A DNA stretch of 13,842 bases from Moraxellaceae bacterium (GCA_002402125.1 NVVG01000008.1:31474-45315); one strand, 5' to 3'; numbered from the stretch's first letter, positions 6,999 to 13,842 are shown. Translations and numbers: made by a program. The notes: generated by a model not told the origin, from the sequence alone.

Positions 6999-7125
6999 CA
7001 AATGGATAATACGAAACTAATTCTCTACAAACAGGAGCTTTATCGATGGATCATGTAACAACGACTGTTTGCGGTAATTATGATGCGCTGACACTGAACA
7101 ACATGCCTCGCATCATATCAAGAGC

Positions 7126-9162
7126 TTAGATTGACTGAAAGAAAAACTCCCCTGCTTCATGTCCGGCATAGCGAACAGGGGCGTACTCAGGAACCTGGTC
7201 GTGGTTTAGTTCTAAAGCTTTGCGACGTACCTTTCCTAGCACCTCGCGGTATATCGCATGGCCTTCAGTGACTCCGCTGGTCTTACCTAGCACCTCGAGG
7301 AATGCTTGAGAGAAAACAGAATGGCCACTGCCTCCACCGTCTAATACCGGTGCGACACCGCCAGAGGTTAATACTGTTCTAGCACGGGCTTTGGACATTA
7401 TGCTTACCCATTCGTCGTGTGCCTCGTCGCTCATGGCTTCATTGATGCGTGGTACCGACGCCATTGAAAGAGTTCCTGCATAACAGGAATCCGCTACCAC
7501 CAAGACGTGCTTGGCGGGCATGGTGTTGAGAATGTCGGAGATGGAGACATTAGAAATCCAGTTGGTAGTATTGCCTGGCTCTGCATCAACTGGGAGCCAA
7601 TAACCTCGATTGTTGGCATCATCGAGTTCACCGTGGCCGGCATAATAAATTAGTAAATTATCGTTGTTTGTTAGTTCAGAGCGCAAAGTGTTTAATGCTG
7701 ACAGTATGTCGAAACGTGTTGCGTTGAGTAATGTAGTGGTTTTGAAGCCAAACTTTGTACGTAGAATCTTCTCTGCTTCAATCACATCATTTTTTGGCGT
7801 CTCTAAATCAGGATAATAAGCATAACGGTTGTTACCAATAATCAGTGCGTGGTATTTACCTAAGTCTAGGTTGCTGCTGGTTCGAAGTGGCGCTGATTTG
7901 CTGGTTTGAATGGATTTACCCAGTTGTTTTTTGGCGGTTACCAAGGAGAAGTCAAAGCTAACGTTTCTGCCTTTGTTATCGGTTGCTTCTAGCCTTACGG
8001 TTGTTCTAACGGTGTTTACCGGTACGCTTACCCAAAATAAACTGTAGTCATCCACCTGCACTGTCTTGCCGTTAACTTTGAAGTCTTTTAGTCCTGCGGG
8101 GGCTTTTATTTTTCCGACAATTTCTTTTTCTTTCGTGCCAGCCCGAAGGCGTATGGTGGGGATGCCACGCATCAACGCCATTGGAGGGTCGATGATTTCT
8201 ATGGATGGTGCGTTGCCCGTAGCGGCAACTAACATTTGTGTTTGGTTGACCTCATCACTGGCGCTTTCTATTTCATTCGACATACTTTCTTCATCAAAAC
8301 TAAGGGCGGCAAGTTGGGCTTTTTGTGCGGCGACATCAACTTTTGATTTAGACAACGCTAAGCGTAGGGCTTTTATCGTTTCCCTGCTTTGTTCGTGAAT
8401 GGCTTTAGACTCTTGTGCAAATAACTCAAGCTCTCTATTTTTCTGGTTTTTTTCCGCATTGAGGAGGGCTTCTTTACCCTTTTTTAGTTGCCGCTGGGTG
8501 CGGGCCAGGCGAGATTGCATGGACTCAAGTTGTTGGTTTTTGGCTCGAACAACCTTTTTTAATTCATCCAGTTCTTTTTGTGCCTCTGAATTTACTTCTA
8601 CGGTTGAAGCATATAGCAAATCGTCGTTTTTCATGCCCGATGCTCGACGATACCAGTTCAGCGCGATAGCCTTATCCTTATCCACCCCTAGACCTTTCTC
8701 GTACAGGTTGCCAAGGTTGATTTGTGCGCGAGAAAAATCTTGTTTTGCTGCTTTGTGGTACCACTCCGCCGCAAGCGCGTAGTCGGATTCCAGTCCTAGG
8801 CCTTTTTCGTAGATTTCTCCAACGTAGGTTTGTGCTTCGGCGTCTCCTGATGATGCTACCGGTAACCAAATCTTTAAGGCAGTGGCATAATCTGCGCGGT
8901 CAAAGGCGACATATTCTCCACCGCGTATTTCACAATCTGAAGCAGAGGTCTTTATTGGCCGCCTAGCAGTTAGGTAGGTAGAGTAGCTCCCCAGTTTGCG
9001 GACTTGGCCCGGCAGTAAACAATCAATGATTAGTAGGTCATCTGCATTGCGAGATGCTTCTTTAGGGATGGTTGTGTCACCGCTTGTGGCGCAACCCGCA
9101 AGAAGCGTGATGCAAAATGCGATGCTGCCGTTTAAAAAAGCACTGAGTGCGTTGTTGTTCAT
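7126..9162 (-). CDS. Lipoprotein with Sel1-like repeats, coiled coil and C-terminal caspase (peptidase C14) domain
   Basis: A 678-residue protein. A signal peptide ends in the lipobox L-A-G-C24, so it is predicted to be lipid-anchored in the envelope. Residues about 45-95 form a Cys-containing region ('DCLLPGQVRKLG', 'DCEIRGGEYV'). Two to three Sel1-like repeats follow at about 95-178 ('AQTYVGEIYEKGLGLESDY', 'AQINLGNLYEKGLGVDKD'), then a long coiled coil (about 190-300) and a beta-rich Ig-like segment (about 320-408). The C-terminal caspase-type domain (about 435-665) starts with 'KYHALIIGNNRY' and has the catalytic dyad His510 ('IYYAGHGE') and Cys560 ('VVADSCYAGTL'), so it is probably an active cysteine protease. 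The start has AGAGG 7 bases before the ATG. Its neighbours are T6SS regulatory genes, but its target is unknown. Confidence 0.9.
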   Translation of the reverse strand: MNNNALSAFLNGSIAFCITLLAGCATSGDTTIPKEASRNADDLLIIDCLLPGQVRKLGSYSTYLTARRPIKTSASDCEIRGGEYVAFDRADYATALKIWLPVASSGDAEAQTYVGEIYEKGLGLESDYALAAEWYHKAAKQDFSRAQINLGNLYEKGLGVDKDKAIALNWYRRASGMKNDDLLYASTVEVNSEAQKELDELKKVVRAKNQQLESMQSRLARTQRQLKKGKEALLNAEKNQKNRELELFAQESKAIHEQSRETIKALRLALSKSKVDVAAQKAQLAALSFDEESMSNEIESASDEVNQTQMLVAATGNAPSIEIIDPPMALMRGIPTIRLRAGTKEKEIVGKIKAPAGLKDFKVNGKTVQVDDYSLFWVSVPVNTVRTTVRLEATDNKGRNVSFDFSLVTAKKQLGKSIQTSKSAPLRTSSNLDLGKYHALIIGNNRYAYYPDLETPKNDVIEAEKILRTKFGFKTTTLLNATRFDILSALNTLRSELTNNDNLLIYYAGHGELDDANNRGYWLPVDAEPGNTTNWISNVSISDILNTMPAKHVLVVADSCYAGTLSMASVPRINEAMSDEAHDEWVSIMSKARARTVLTSGGVAPVLDGGGSGHSVFSQAFLEVLGKTSGVTEGHAIYREVLGKVRRKALELNHDQVPEYAPVRYAGHEAGEFFFQSI

Positions 9163-9384
9163 GATGAGGCCTCTACTCTTAATGTTTAGCGGTACTTTAT
9201 TGTAATTGGGTAAGTTTTAATGATTACCACCTAGTATATAAACTTTGCAGCGGAAGTAATTGTGAATATTGCACATTTGTGATGTACATAATTTGGGGCG
9301 AGGGACTAGGTGCTCTAATATACAATTCAGTTTTTAGAACTTGCGGGAATATAAAGCCCCTAGGGCACCATAAGTAGTATTATC
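9163..9384. other. Intergenic spacer with the presumed caspase-gene promoter
   Basis: This AT-rich spacer of 222 bases separates two minus-strand lipoprotein genes. The best -10-like element for the caspase gene is TATACT on the minus strand (9233-9238), about 70 bases before the start codon, but no good -35 box stands at the right distance, so it is only a candidate. No convincing terminator for the upstream hydrolase gene is seen. No coding ORF is supported here. Confidence 0.3.
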
Positions 9385-10227
9385 TTAGTCTATAAATGAC
9401 TGGTATGATTCAATCTTTTTCAATACCTTAGGCCATAAATCAACCCAGCAACAGGCATGGTCTGCTTGGTCGATAAGATGATATTCCGCCTGTTTTTGCT
9501 TCTCTGATACGCTTTTAATCCAGTCAGCCTTAATGTTGTCGTCTTTTTTGCCAGCATAATGGAGTTGAATGATATTTGAGCGCAACGGGGGGCGGTCAGC
9601 CGGGTTGAGTGATTCCATGAGTGGGGTGTACTGATGGTACGTTGTCCACTCGAAAGTATCTAGGTTACCAGCAATGGTGACGAGAATTTGAGTTTGTTTG
9701 AGCTGCTCTGCCATTAGCATGGCAAGGGCACCGCCGCCGCTATAACCAATAAGTACTATATGATCGTAACGTGAACTAAAATGAGAGAGCGCGGCCAGTA
9801 AACTGGTTACAACCTGCTCGTTATAGCGGCGGTCTGTCCACCAAGTGGGATGACAGTTACTATCAATAGGGTTGAAGTAACACGGCCGGCCTAAATAGAT
9901 GGCCGGTTGAATGTCTTGCTCCATTAGTTTAAGTAATAATGGGTTGAGCGGGGTGGGATTGATCGAAAATTTACCATTTACATAGGCTCTGCCATCGCCA
10001 CCAATGTAAACATGAAGGAAACGTTTGCTTCTATTGTCTGTTTGGTCGGTAAAAGCGGCTTGATTAACATACACTTGATGAATAAAAGGGGATCCAGTCA
10101 CTGTTTGCAGGTTAGTATGGGAAGTTTTGGCTACACTTTGTTCATAAGGTTGTGTACTGCAACCGATAGTTAACGCACCGAAAAGGAAGGAAAGTGCGTA
10201 TTGAATTAGAGTCGAACGTTTTTTCAT
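9385..10227 (-). CDS. Alpha/beta-hydrolase fold lipoprotein
   Basis: A 280-residue protein with a lipoprotein signal peptide whose lipobox is L-T-I-G-C23. The mature part has the alpha/beta-hydrolase pattern: a beta strand 'HIVLIGYSGGGALAM' with the nucleophile elbow G-Y-S163-G-G, an acid candidate at Asp229/Asp230 ('YAGKKDDNI') and a late catalytic His257 ('DQADHACCW'). An oxyanion-side strand 'RFLHVYIGGDG' precedes these. Cysteines at 116, 125, 259 and 260 could form disulfides, in line with an envelope location. Substrate is unknown; esterase or peptidase activity is possible. It is encoded divergently from the fha-tssJ-tssK operon and next to the caspase lipoprotein, so a role in the T6SS locus is possible by position only. 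A lipid-anchored protein is an unlikely T6SS effector. Confidence 0.85.
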   Translation of the reverse strand: MKKRSTLIQYALSFLFGALTIGCSTQPYEQSVAKTSHTNLQTVTGSPFIHQVYVNQAAFTDQTDNRSKRFLHVYIGGDGRAYVNGKFSINPTPLNPLLLKLMEQDIQPAIYLGRPCYFNPIDSNCHPTWWTDRRYNEQVVTSLLAALSHFSSRYDHIVLIGYSGGGALAMLMAEQLKQTQILVTIAGNLDTFEWTTYHQYTPLMESLNPADRPPLRSNIIQLHYAGKKDDNIKADWIKSVSEKQKQAEYHLIDQADHACCWVDLWPKVLKKIESYQSFID

Positions 10228-10385
10228 AACAATCTGCTTTTAGTTGTGGAGGGAAGCGCTTGATTTATTATGATAAAAAGTTGGTTGAAAGCCAACTGAT
10301 AGGTAATATTAGTAAATTGAAATTTAGGTTGTCGTGACAGAGTGCTTATTGGTGCGACTTCCTGTTGATATAACGAGAAATAACT
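10228..10385. promoter_or_regulatory. Divergent promoter region between hydrolase lipoprotein and T6SS operon
   Basis: These 158 AT-rich bases lie between two divergent start codons, so the promoters of both the hydrolase gene and the fha-tssJ-tssK operon should be here. No element stands out clearly enough to name a -35/-10 pair or an enhancer-type sigma-54 site. The assignment rests on layout alone. Confidence 0.45.
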
Positions 10386-12269
10386 ATGTCATTGGTACTA
10401 ACAATCGTACGCCATCCCAAAGGAATCGAGCTTGCACAAACTCGCATGACGTTTGGTGCTTCCGGGGGAACAATTGGACGCAATGCTGAAAATGATTGGC
10501 AGTTGCCGGACCCTGAGCGTTTTGTATCTTCTCGCCATGCCAGCATTCGATGTGAAAATGGCCAGTATTACTTGGTAGATACCAGTACCAATGGTGTCTA
10601 TTACAACAATACGGAAGAGGCGTTGGGTACGGGGAATCAGGCTGCCTTGTCGGAAGGAGATAGACTCTACTTTGGCGAGTACGAATTGTTGATAGAATTT
10701 GAGCAAAACCCAGCTGCTGACAACATGAATATGTACGAATTTGATAAATGGCTAGACCCTGAGGTGCCTAGGGAAGTTCAAGCGGGTGGAGCCGCTGCTG
10801 GGGGCGCTGGCAGCTCGGTGGGTAATGATTTTCTCAGCGAAACTGAAGAACTTGATCCATTGGCTGCACTTGATAGCGCCGTGGCAAATTCCAATGAAAT
10901 ATCTTCGAATGTCATTCCTGATGAAGATTGGCTGGGGGGCGGAAGTCAGGCAGATAATGCGCGAGCAACCGAACAGGCATTTACTCCCCCGCAACCGAGC
11001 ATAGACCCATCGCTAGCATCAGCTTCTGATGTACCGAGTGCCAGTGCACCGCAGTCGAGCCAGGGCATTCCAAATGATTGGGACATTGATGATTTACTAG
11101 GGGGTGAACCCGCTGCCGCAAGTGCTGAGCCAGAATCTGCACCGGCAGAAATAAGCAAAAAACAATCGGCCGCGCCTCCGCCTTCTGCGCCGAGTGTTCC
11201 AGCGGCAAGTGCTCCCATTCCAGATGCGCCAAGTTCGGGACCAAAGTTGGATGAAATTGAATCACTTCTTGCTGCAGAAGTGAGTCTACCTGAAGTCCAG
11301 CAAGAACGTATGGAAGTGGCACAGCAAGAAACAGATGAGTTGGATGCGTTCCTAGGGTTGAGCGGTGAGTCAGCAGCACCTGCATCCACACCGACTCCGG
11401 CCCCGACACCGTCGCCAGCTACACCGACGAAGACTAAGCCAGTGGCAGAAAAAGCCAGTGATCCGACGAGCAAATCTGCCACTACGGACCAAATAACACC
11501 AGCGGCTAAAACCGCCGATGCTGTGGTCAAAAAGCCATCGCCACCACGACCTGCTAAACCTTCACCTACTAAACCATCATCTGCGAAACCATCATCTGCG
11601 AAACCAGCTGCTTCAGAAAAAGCATCGCAGCCTGCAGAATCTCCACAAAGTGCGCCGGTAACCGATGCGGCTGCAGTGGACGCTCAAACCGATGCGTTAA
11701 TTAGTTCGTTGGGCCTTGATCCTAGCCAGATTTCACCCGAGCAGAAGCAGCACTTTACCGGATTGATGGCCGACATCTTGCGAGAATCCACCAAAGGACT
11801 GATGGCGGTGTTAGGTGCGAGGAATGCGATAAAGAATGAATTTCGCATGAATGTGACGTTAATCCAGGCGGCAGAGAATAATCCGTTGAAATTTTCGCCG
11901 AATGTTGATGAAGCATTAAAAAATATGTTTGTGTCACAAAACAACGCATACTTACCCGGTATTTTGGCCGTGCGCCATGGTTTTCAAGATATTGCTGATC
12001 ATCAAATAGCCGTTATCGCCGGGATGCGCCAAGCATTCAATGCGATGATGAAGCAATTTGACCCGAACAACTTGGCGATGCGTTTCGAGAAACAGAGTCG
12101 GTCGGGTTTAATGAAGGGAAAAAGCGCGAAGAATTGGGAATCTTACACAGAGTTTTACCAAGAATTATCCAATAATATGGAAGATTCGTTCCAAGACCTT
12201 TTTGGGGAGGATTTTGCGGAAGCCTACGAGCAGCAGATGAACACGCTTGCTTCATCAAGAAAAAAGTAA
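10386..12269 (+). CDS. tagH: T6SS-associated FHA domain protein TagH/Fha (ImpI/VasC family)
   Basis: A 627-residue protein. The N-terminal FHA domain (about 1-105) has the conserved phosphothreonine-binding residues: G31-R32 in 'GTIGRNAEND', S49-R-H51 and T68-N69-G70 in 'DTSTNGVYYN'. A long Ala/Pro/Ser-rich linker (about 125-430) has several acidic-hydrophobic patches such as 'DWDIDDLLGG', 'LDEIESLLAAE' and 'ELDAFLGLSGE', which may be docking motifs. The C-terminal 190 residues (about 435-627) match the TagH/ImpI-VasC C-terminal domain: 'LMADILRESTKGLMAVLGAR', then 'RMNVTLIQAAENNPLKFS' and 'FQDLFGEDFAEAYEQQ'. Fha proteins are phosphorylated by PpkA-type kinases and promote T6SS assembly. It is the first gene of the operon; tssJ follows after 25 bases. 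A 15-base tandem repeat in the linker encodes K-P-S-S-A copies. Confidence 0.93.
   Translation: MSLVLTIVRHPKGIELAQTRMTFGASGGTIGRNAENDWQLPDPERFVSSRHASIRCENGQYYLVDTSTNGVYYNNTEEALGTGNQAALSEGDRLYFGEYELLIEFEQNPAADNMNMYEFDKWLDPEVPREVQAGGAAAGGAGSSVGNDFLSETEELDPLAALDSAVANSNEISSNVIPDEDWLGGGSQADNARATEQAFTPPQPSIDPSLASASDVPSASAPQSSQGIPNDWDIDDLLGGEPAAASAEPESAPAEISKKQSAAPPPSAPSVPAASAPIPDAPSSGPKLDEIESLLAAEVSLPEVQQERMEVAQQETDELDAFLGLSGESAAPASTPTPAPTPSPATPTKTKPVAEKASDPTSKSATTDQITPAAKTADAVVKKPSPPRPAKPSPTKPSSAKPSSAKPAASEKASQPAESPQSAPVTDAAAVDAQTDALISSLGLDPSQISPEQKQHFTGLMADILRESTKGLMAVLGARNAIKNEFRMNVTLIQAAENNPLKFSPNVDEALKNMFVSQNNAYLPGILAVRHGFQDIADHQIAVIAGMRQAFNAMMKQFDPNNLAMRFEKQSRSGLMKGKSAKNWESYTEFYQELSNNMEDSFQDLFGEDFAEAYEQQMNTLASSRKK
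11571..11605 (+). repeat. 15-bp tandem repeat in the fha linker
   Basis: Two exact copies of AAACCATCATCTGCG (11571-11585 and 11586-11600) plus five bases of a third. In frame they encode K-P-S-S-A repeats in the disordered linker. Because the unit is a multiple of three, copy-number change would alter linker length without a frameshift. Confidence 0.85.
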
Positions 12270-12294
12270 CGACGATTAAGGGGGAGACAGATTG

Positions 12295-12825
12295 ATGTTT
12301 AAATATGGACAGGGATTGAAAGCAGGGGGGGGGATAAAAATAGTAACCCTCGCCGTGGTATTATTGGCGGCAAACTGGATGGCGGGTTGCAGCACAACGG
12401 CAAGCCTTCTTAATCTTGAAACTGAGGTTATACTTGATTTTCAAGTGTGGCCAAAAATAAACCCCGATGATAACGGCCGAGCGTCCCCTTTAGTGGTAAG
12501 AGTATATGAGCTAAAGGATTCACGACAATTTTTGGCGGAGGACTTCATTGACCTGTTTGAAGAGAGTAAAGAGCGCCTAGGTGCCGATTTGTTGGCCGAG
12601 CATCGTATTCGGGAATTGATTCCAGGGCAGAATCGCACAGAGACCTTTGTTGTAACCCCGGAAGTAAAATATCTTGGTTTGTTGGGTGAGTTCATTCAAT
12701 ATGAGAATGCTCAGGCCAGAGTGGTGATTGCGGTTGAACCCAACCAGACCACAAAAAAAGTTATCTGGATAAATAAAACTAAATTAAAAGTGGGTGATGG
12801 CGAAAAGCCTGAAGACATACAATAG
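12295..12825 (+). CDS. tssJ: T6SS outer-membrane lipoprotein TssJ (VasD/SciN family)
   Basis: Encodes 176 residues. The start is taken as ATG 12295, eight bases after GGGGGAG; the TTG just before it is in frame but not needed. A signal peptide ends in the lipobox M-A-G-C32. The mature part is the TssJ transthyretin-like beta sandwich, recognisable by 'ILDFQVWPKINPDDNGRASP', then 'VVRVYELKDSRQFLAEDFIDLFE' split over strands and loop, 'IPGQNRT' and 'YLGLLGEFIQYENAQARVVI'. TssJ anchors the TssM-TssL envelope complex to the outer membrane. The stop codon lies 15 bases before the tssK start. Nine consecutive G residues (12325-12333) encode part of 'AGGGI' in the signal-peptide n-region, and a slip there would abolish the normal reading frame. 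Confidence 0.93.
   Translation: MFKYGQGLKAGGGIKIVTLAVVLLAANWMAGCSTTASLLNLETEVILDFQVWPKINPDDNGRASPLVVRVYELKDSRQFLAEDFIDLFEESKERLGADLLAEHRIRELIPGQNRTETFVVTPEVKYLGLLGEFIQYENAQARVVIAVEPNQTTKKVIWINKTKLKVGDGEKPEDIQ
12325..12333 (+). repeat. G9 homopolymer in the tssJ signal region
   Basis: An uninterrupted run of nine G residues about 30 bases into tssJ. Such runs are prone to slipped-strand mispairing during replication and, equally, to sequencing length errors. At nine Gs the frame is open. A change not divisible by three would destroy the signal peptide unless a start such as the in-frame GTG about 20 bases further on is used. Confidence 0.9.
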
Positions 12826-12840
12826 GAAGGATTGAGAGCA

Positions 12841-13842
12841 ATGTCCCAGAACAATAAAGTTGTCTGGTCTGAAGGTATGTTTTTACGCCCCCAGCATTTT
12901 CAACAGCAGGATCGTTATTTGGAGCGCTATGTTGATGCTCGTTGTAATGCCGTTGACAGCTACGGTTGGGGATTTCAAGATCTTGTCATTGACCAAGATC
13001 TATTAAACGTTGGAAAAATATCCCTGACCTCTGCCAGCGGAGTGTTACCTGACGGCACGCCTTTTCACCTGCCGCAGTCTGATCAAGCACCAAACATTAT
13101 TGATATCCCCGAAAATGTTCATAATGAAATGATTTATTTAGCATTGCCATTACATCGGGCTGGAGCGTTGGACGTATCGATGGGGGATAACCCTCAAGGT
13201 TTGGCGCGCTACCATGCTGCGGAAGCAAATGTTCGGGATGCAGCGGATAGTAGTGGTGATTTACAGCAAATACAGCTTGGTGCTCTGCAATTAACCTTGC
13301 TTCGGGAATCTGAAGATTTGTCGGGTTATGCATGTTTGGGGGTGTGTCGCATTGTTGAAAGCAGAGAAGATAAGCAGATTATTTTAGATGATCAGTTACG
13401 TTTAGGAAACCTTAATGACGAATATTTAAATTTATTTCGAAATATTAGTGAATATCAACTTTTTAGAAAATTGAACCCTCAGTTTTTGCAGATAGGCATT
13501 AATAAAAATCGCACTAAGAATTTAGATAAAATTCTTTTGAATTTGAAACGCCAGAAGGAGTTACTTAAACAAGAATTAGGATTGATGCGTGGCGATTATG
13601 AACGTATGCAAACTCTTTTTGAAGAAGGTGCTGTTGCTAAAATAGAGGTAGAGCAAAAAGAAATGGAATGGCTGGGACTCAAAAGTCAAGTGGAAGCACT
13701 AAATAGCTCTATCCTAAATGCAGAATTACAACAACAGGTTATTAGTAAGGAAAATTCTACTCTAGCCATCGAGCAGTCAGACCGATATTTACAGTTGCGA
13801 AATAATATTTTGAGTAGTTATAGTCGACTGCTTTTTTTGCTA
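12841..13842 (+). CDS. tssK: TssK N-terminal part fused in frame to an HlyD-like segment (partial, chimeric)
   Basis: The start ATG at 12841 follows GGAAGG about 10 bases upstream and lies 15 bases after tssJ. Residues 1 to about 185 are canonical TssK, the T6SS baseplate subunit that links to the envelope complex: 'NNKVVWSEGMFLRPQHFQQQ', 'YGWGFQDLVID', 'GVLPDGTPFHLP', 'IYLALPLHR', 'LLRESEDLSGYACLGVCRIVE'. Normal TssK (about 440-450 residues) next has a segment like 'LDdqFIPP.L'. Here, after 'IILDDQ' near 13395, the frame continues without a stop into unrelated sequence ending at the window edge. That part is AT-rich and looks like the helical hairpin of HlyD-type adaptors. The true TssK C-terminal two thirds are absent. 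This is either a recombined, inactive tssK or a misjoined contig. Confidence 0.85.
   Translation, partial: MSQNNKVVWSEGMFLRPQHFQQQDRYLERYVDARCNAVDSYGWGFQDLVIDQDLLNVGKISLTSASGVLPDGTPFHLPQSDQAPNIIDIPENVHNEMIYLALPLHRAGALDVSMGDNPQGLARYHAAEANVRDAADSSGDLQQIQLGALQLTLLRESEDLSGYACLGVCRIVESREDKQIILDDQLRLGNLNDEYLNLFRNISEYQLFRKLNPQFLQIGINKNRTKNLDKILLNLKRQKELLKQELGLMRGDYERMQTLFEEGAVAKIEVEQKEMEWLGLKSQVEALNSSILNAELQQQVISKENSTLAIEQSDRYLQLRNNILSSYSRLLFLL
13396..13842 (+). other. HlyD-like membrane fusion protein segment (coiled-coil hairpin), foreign to TssK
   Basis: The 149 residues after the TssK-like part show the features of HlyD/periplasmic adaptor coiled-coil hairpins: 'LRLGNLNDEYLNLFRNISEY', a helix rich in K/E/L ('LKRQKELLKQELGLMRGDYE'), the hairpin tip 'RMQTLFEEGAVAKIEVEQKE' (typical form: 'y.r...L.ekGvis..e.e..e'), and a returning helix. 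Its start would belong after the barrel-sandwich strand of a normal adaptor ('...LNLGELQ..Y'). Both the adaptor's N-terminus with its membrane helix and the second half of the lipoyl/barrel region are missing from the window. By hand count, 13441-13500 has 17 G/C in 60 bases against 33 in 60 at 13201-13260. Confidence 0.75.

Noticed and set aside
8066..8782. Two adjacent plus-strand open frames opposite the caspase lipoprotein gene
   Set aside because: Ser/Ala/Phe-rich translations of the coiled-coil region's complement, with no domain; the minus-strand protein explains the sequence.
9305..9375. GGTGC and GCACC separated by about 50 bases, with a GCCCCTAGGGC near-palindrome, as a terminator for the hydrolase gene
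   Set aside because: The arms are too short and too far apart, and no T-run follows on the minus strand.
9385..10227. Hydrolase as a T6SS lipase effector (Tle)
   Set aside because: The lipobox predicts membrane anchoring through the Sec/Lol route, which does not fit delivery by the T6SS; no effector-type N-terminal domain is present.
10946..11530. Long antisense open frames opposite the fha linker (minus strand)
   Set aside because: They mirror the Ala/Pro/Ser-rich linker, where low-complexity codons keep other frames open, and they show no domain or ribosome-binding site.
1..13842. tRNA or rRNA genes, CRISPR arrays, insertion sequences, attachment sites
   Set aside because: No cloverleaf, regularly spaced repeats, transposase reading frame or terminal inverted repeats were found by eye.

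Overview
The window reads as a chromosomal segment of a gammaproteobacterium, probably marine or environmental. The coding sequence has moderate GC, the lipoproteins have canonical lipoboxes, and there are a sigma/anti-sigma pair, a MATE pump and a type VI secretion (T6SS) gene order fha-tssJ-tssK. Species cannot be named from the sequence alone.

Left part (1-3249, all minus strand): a partial zinc-finger anti-sigma factor runs off the left edge, preceded by its ECF sigma factor, with a possible tiny membrane ORF filling the gap between them. Then come a complete MATE-family efflux transporter and a small secreted FliL-like protein. At 3510-3909 (plus strand) a 39-residue single-helix ORF lies one base upstream of a 92-residue DUF7352-like protein; a perfect 16-bp stem terminator closes this unit.

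Central and right part (4050-13842): a T6SS regulatory and structural locus. A membrane Ser/Thr kinase of PpkA type (plus) converges on a minus-strand single-pass membrane protein. The cytoplasmic half of that protein carries at least seven acidic-x-Thr-hydrophobic motifs, and its periplasmic end resembles the periplasmic end of the kinase. Further right on the minus strand are a caspase-fold lipoprotein with Sel1-like repeats and a coiled coil, and an alpha/beta-hydrolase lipoprotein. Divergent from these, an operon encodes an FHA-domain TagH protein, the TssJ outer-membrane lipoprotein and the start of the TssK baseplate subunit. A coherent reading is a threonine-phosphorylation switch: the kinase senses through its periplasmic domain, phosphorylates Thr motifs, and the FHA protein reads them to control T6SS assembly. 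No PppA-type phosphatase is visible in the window.

Most notable oddities: (1) TssK is canonical for about 185 residues and then continues in the same frame into an AT-rich segment that looks like the coiled-coil hairpin of an HlyD-type membrane fusion protein, so it is either a recombination chimera or an assembly misjoin; (2) a nine-G run in the signal region of tssJ could make it phase variable; (3) the multi-Thr-motif protein may be a phospho-scaffold; (4) an intrinsic terminator lies just upstream of that gene's start codon; (5) a predicted protease-fold lipoprotein sits inside a T6SS locus.
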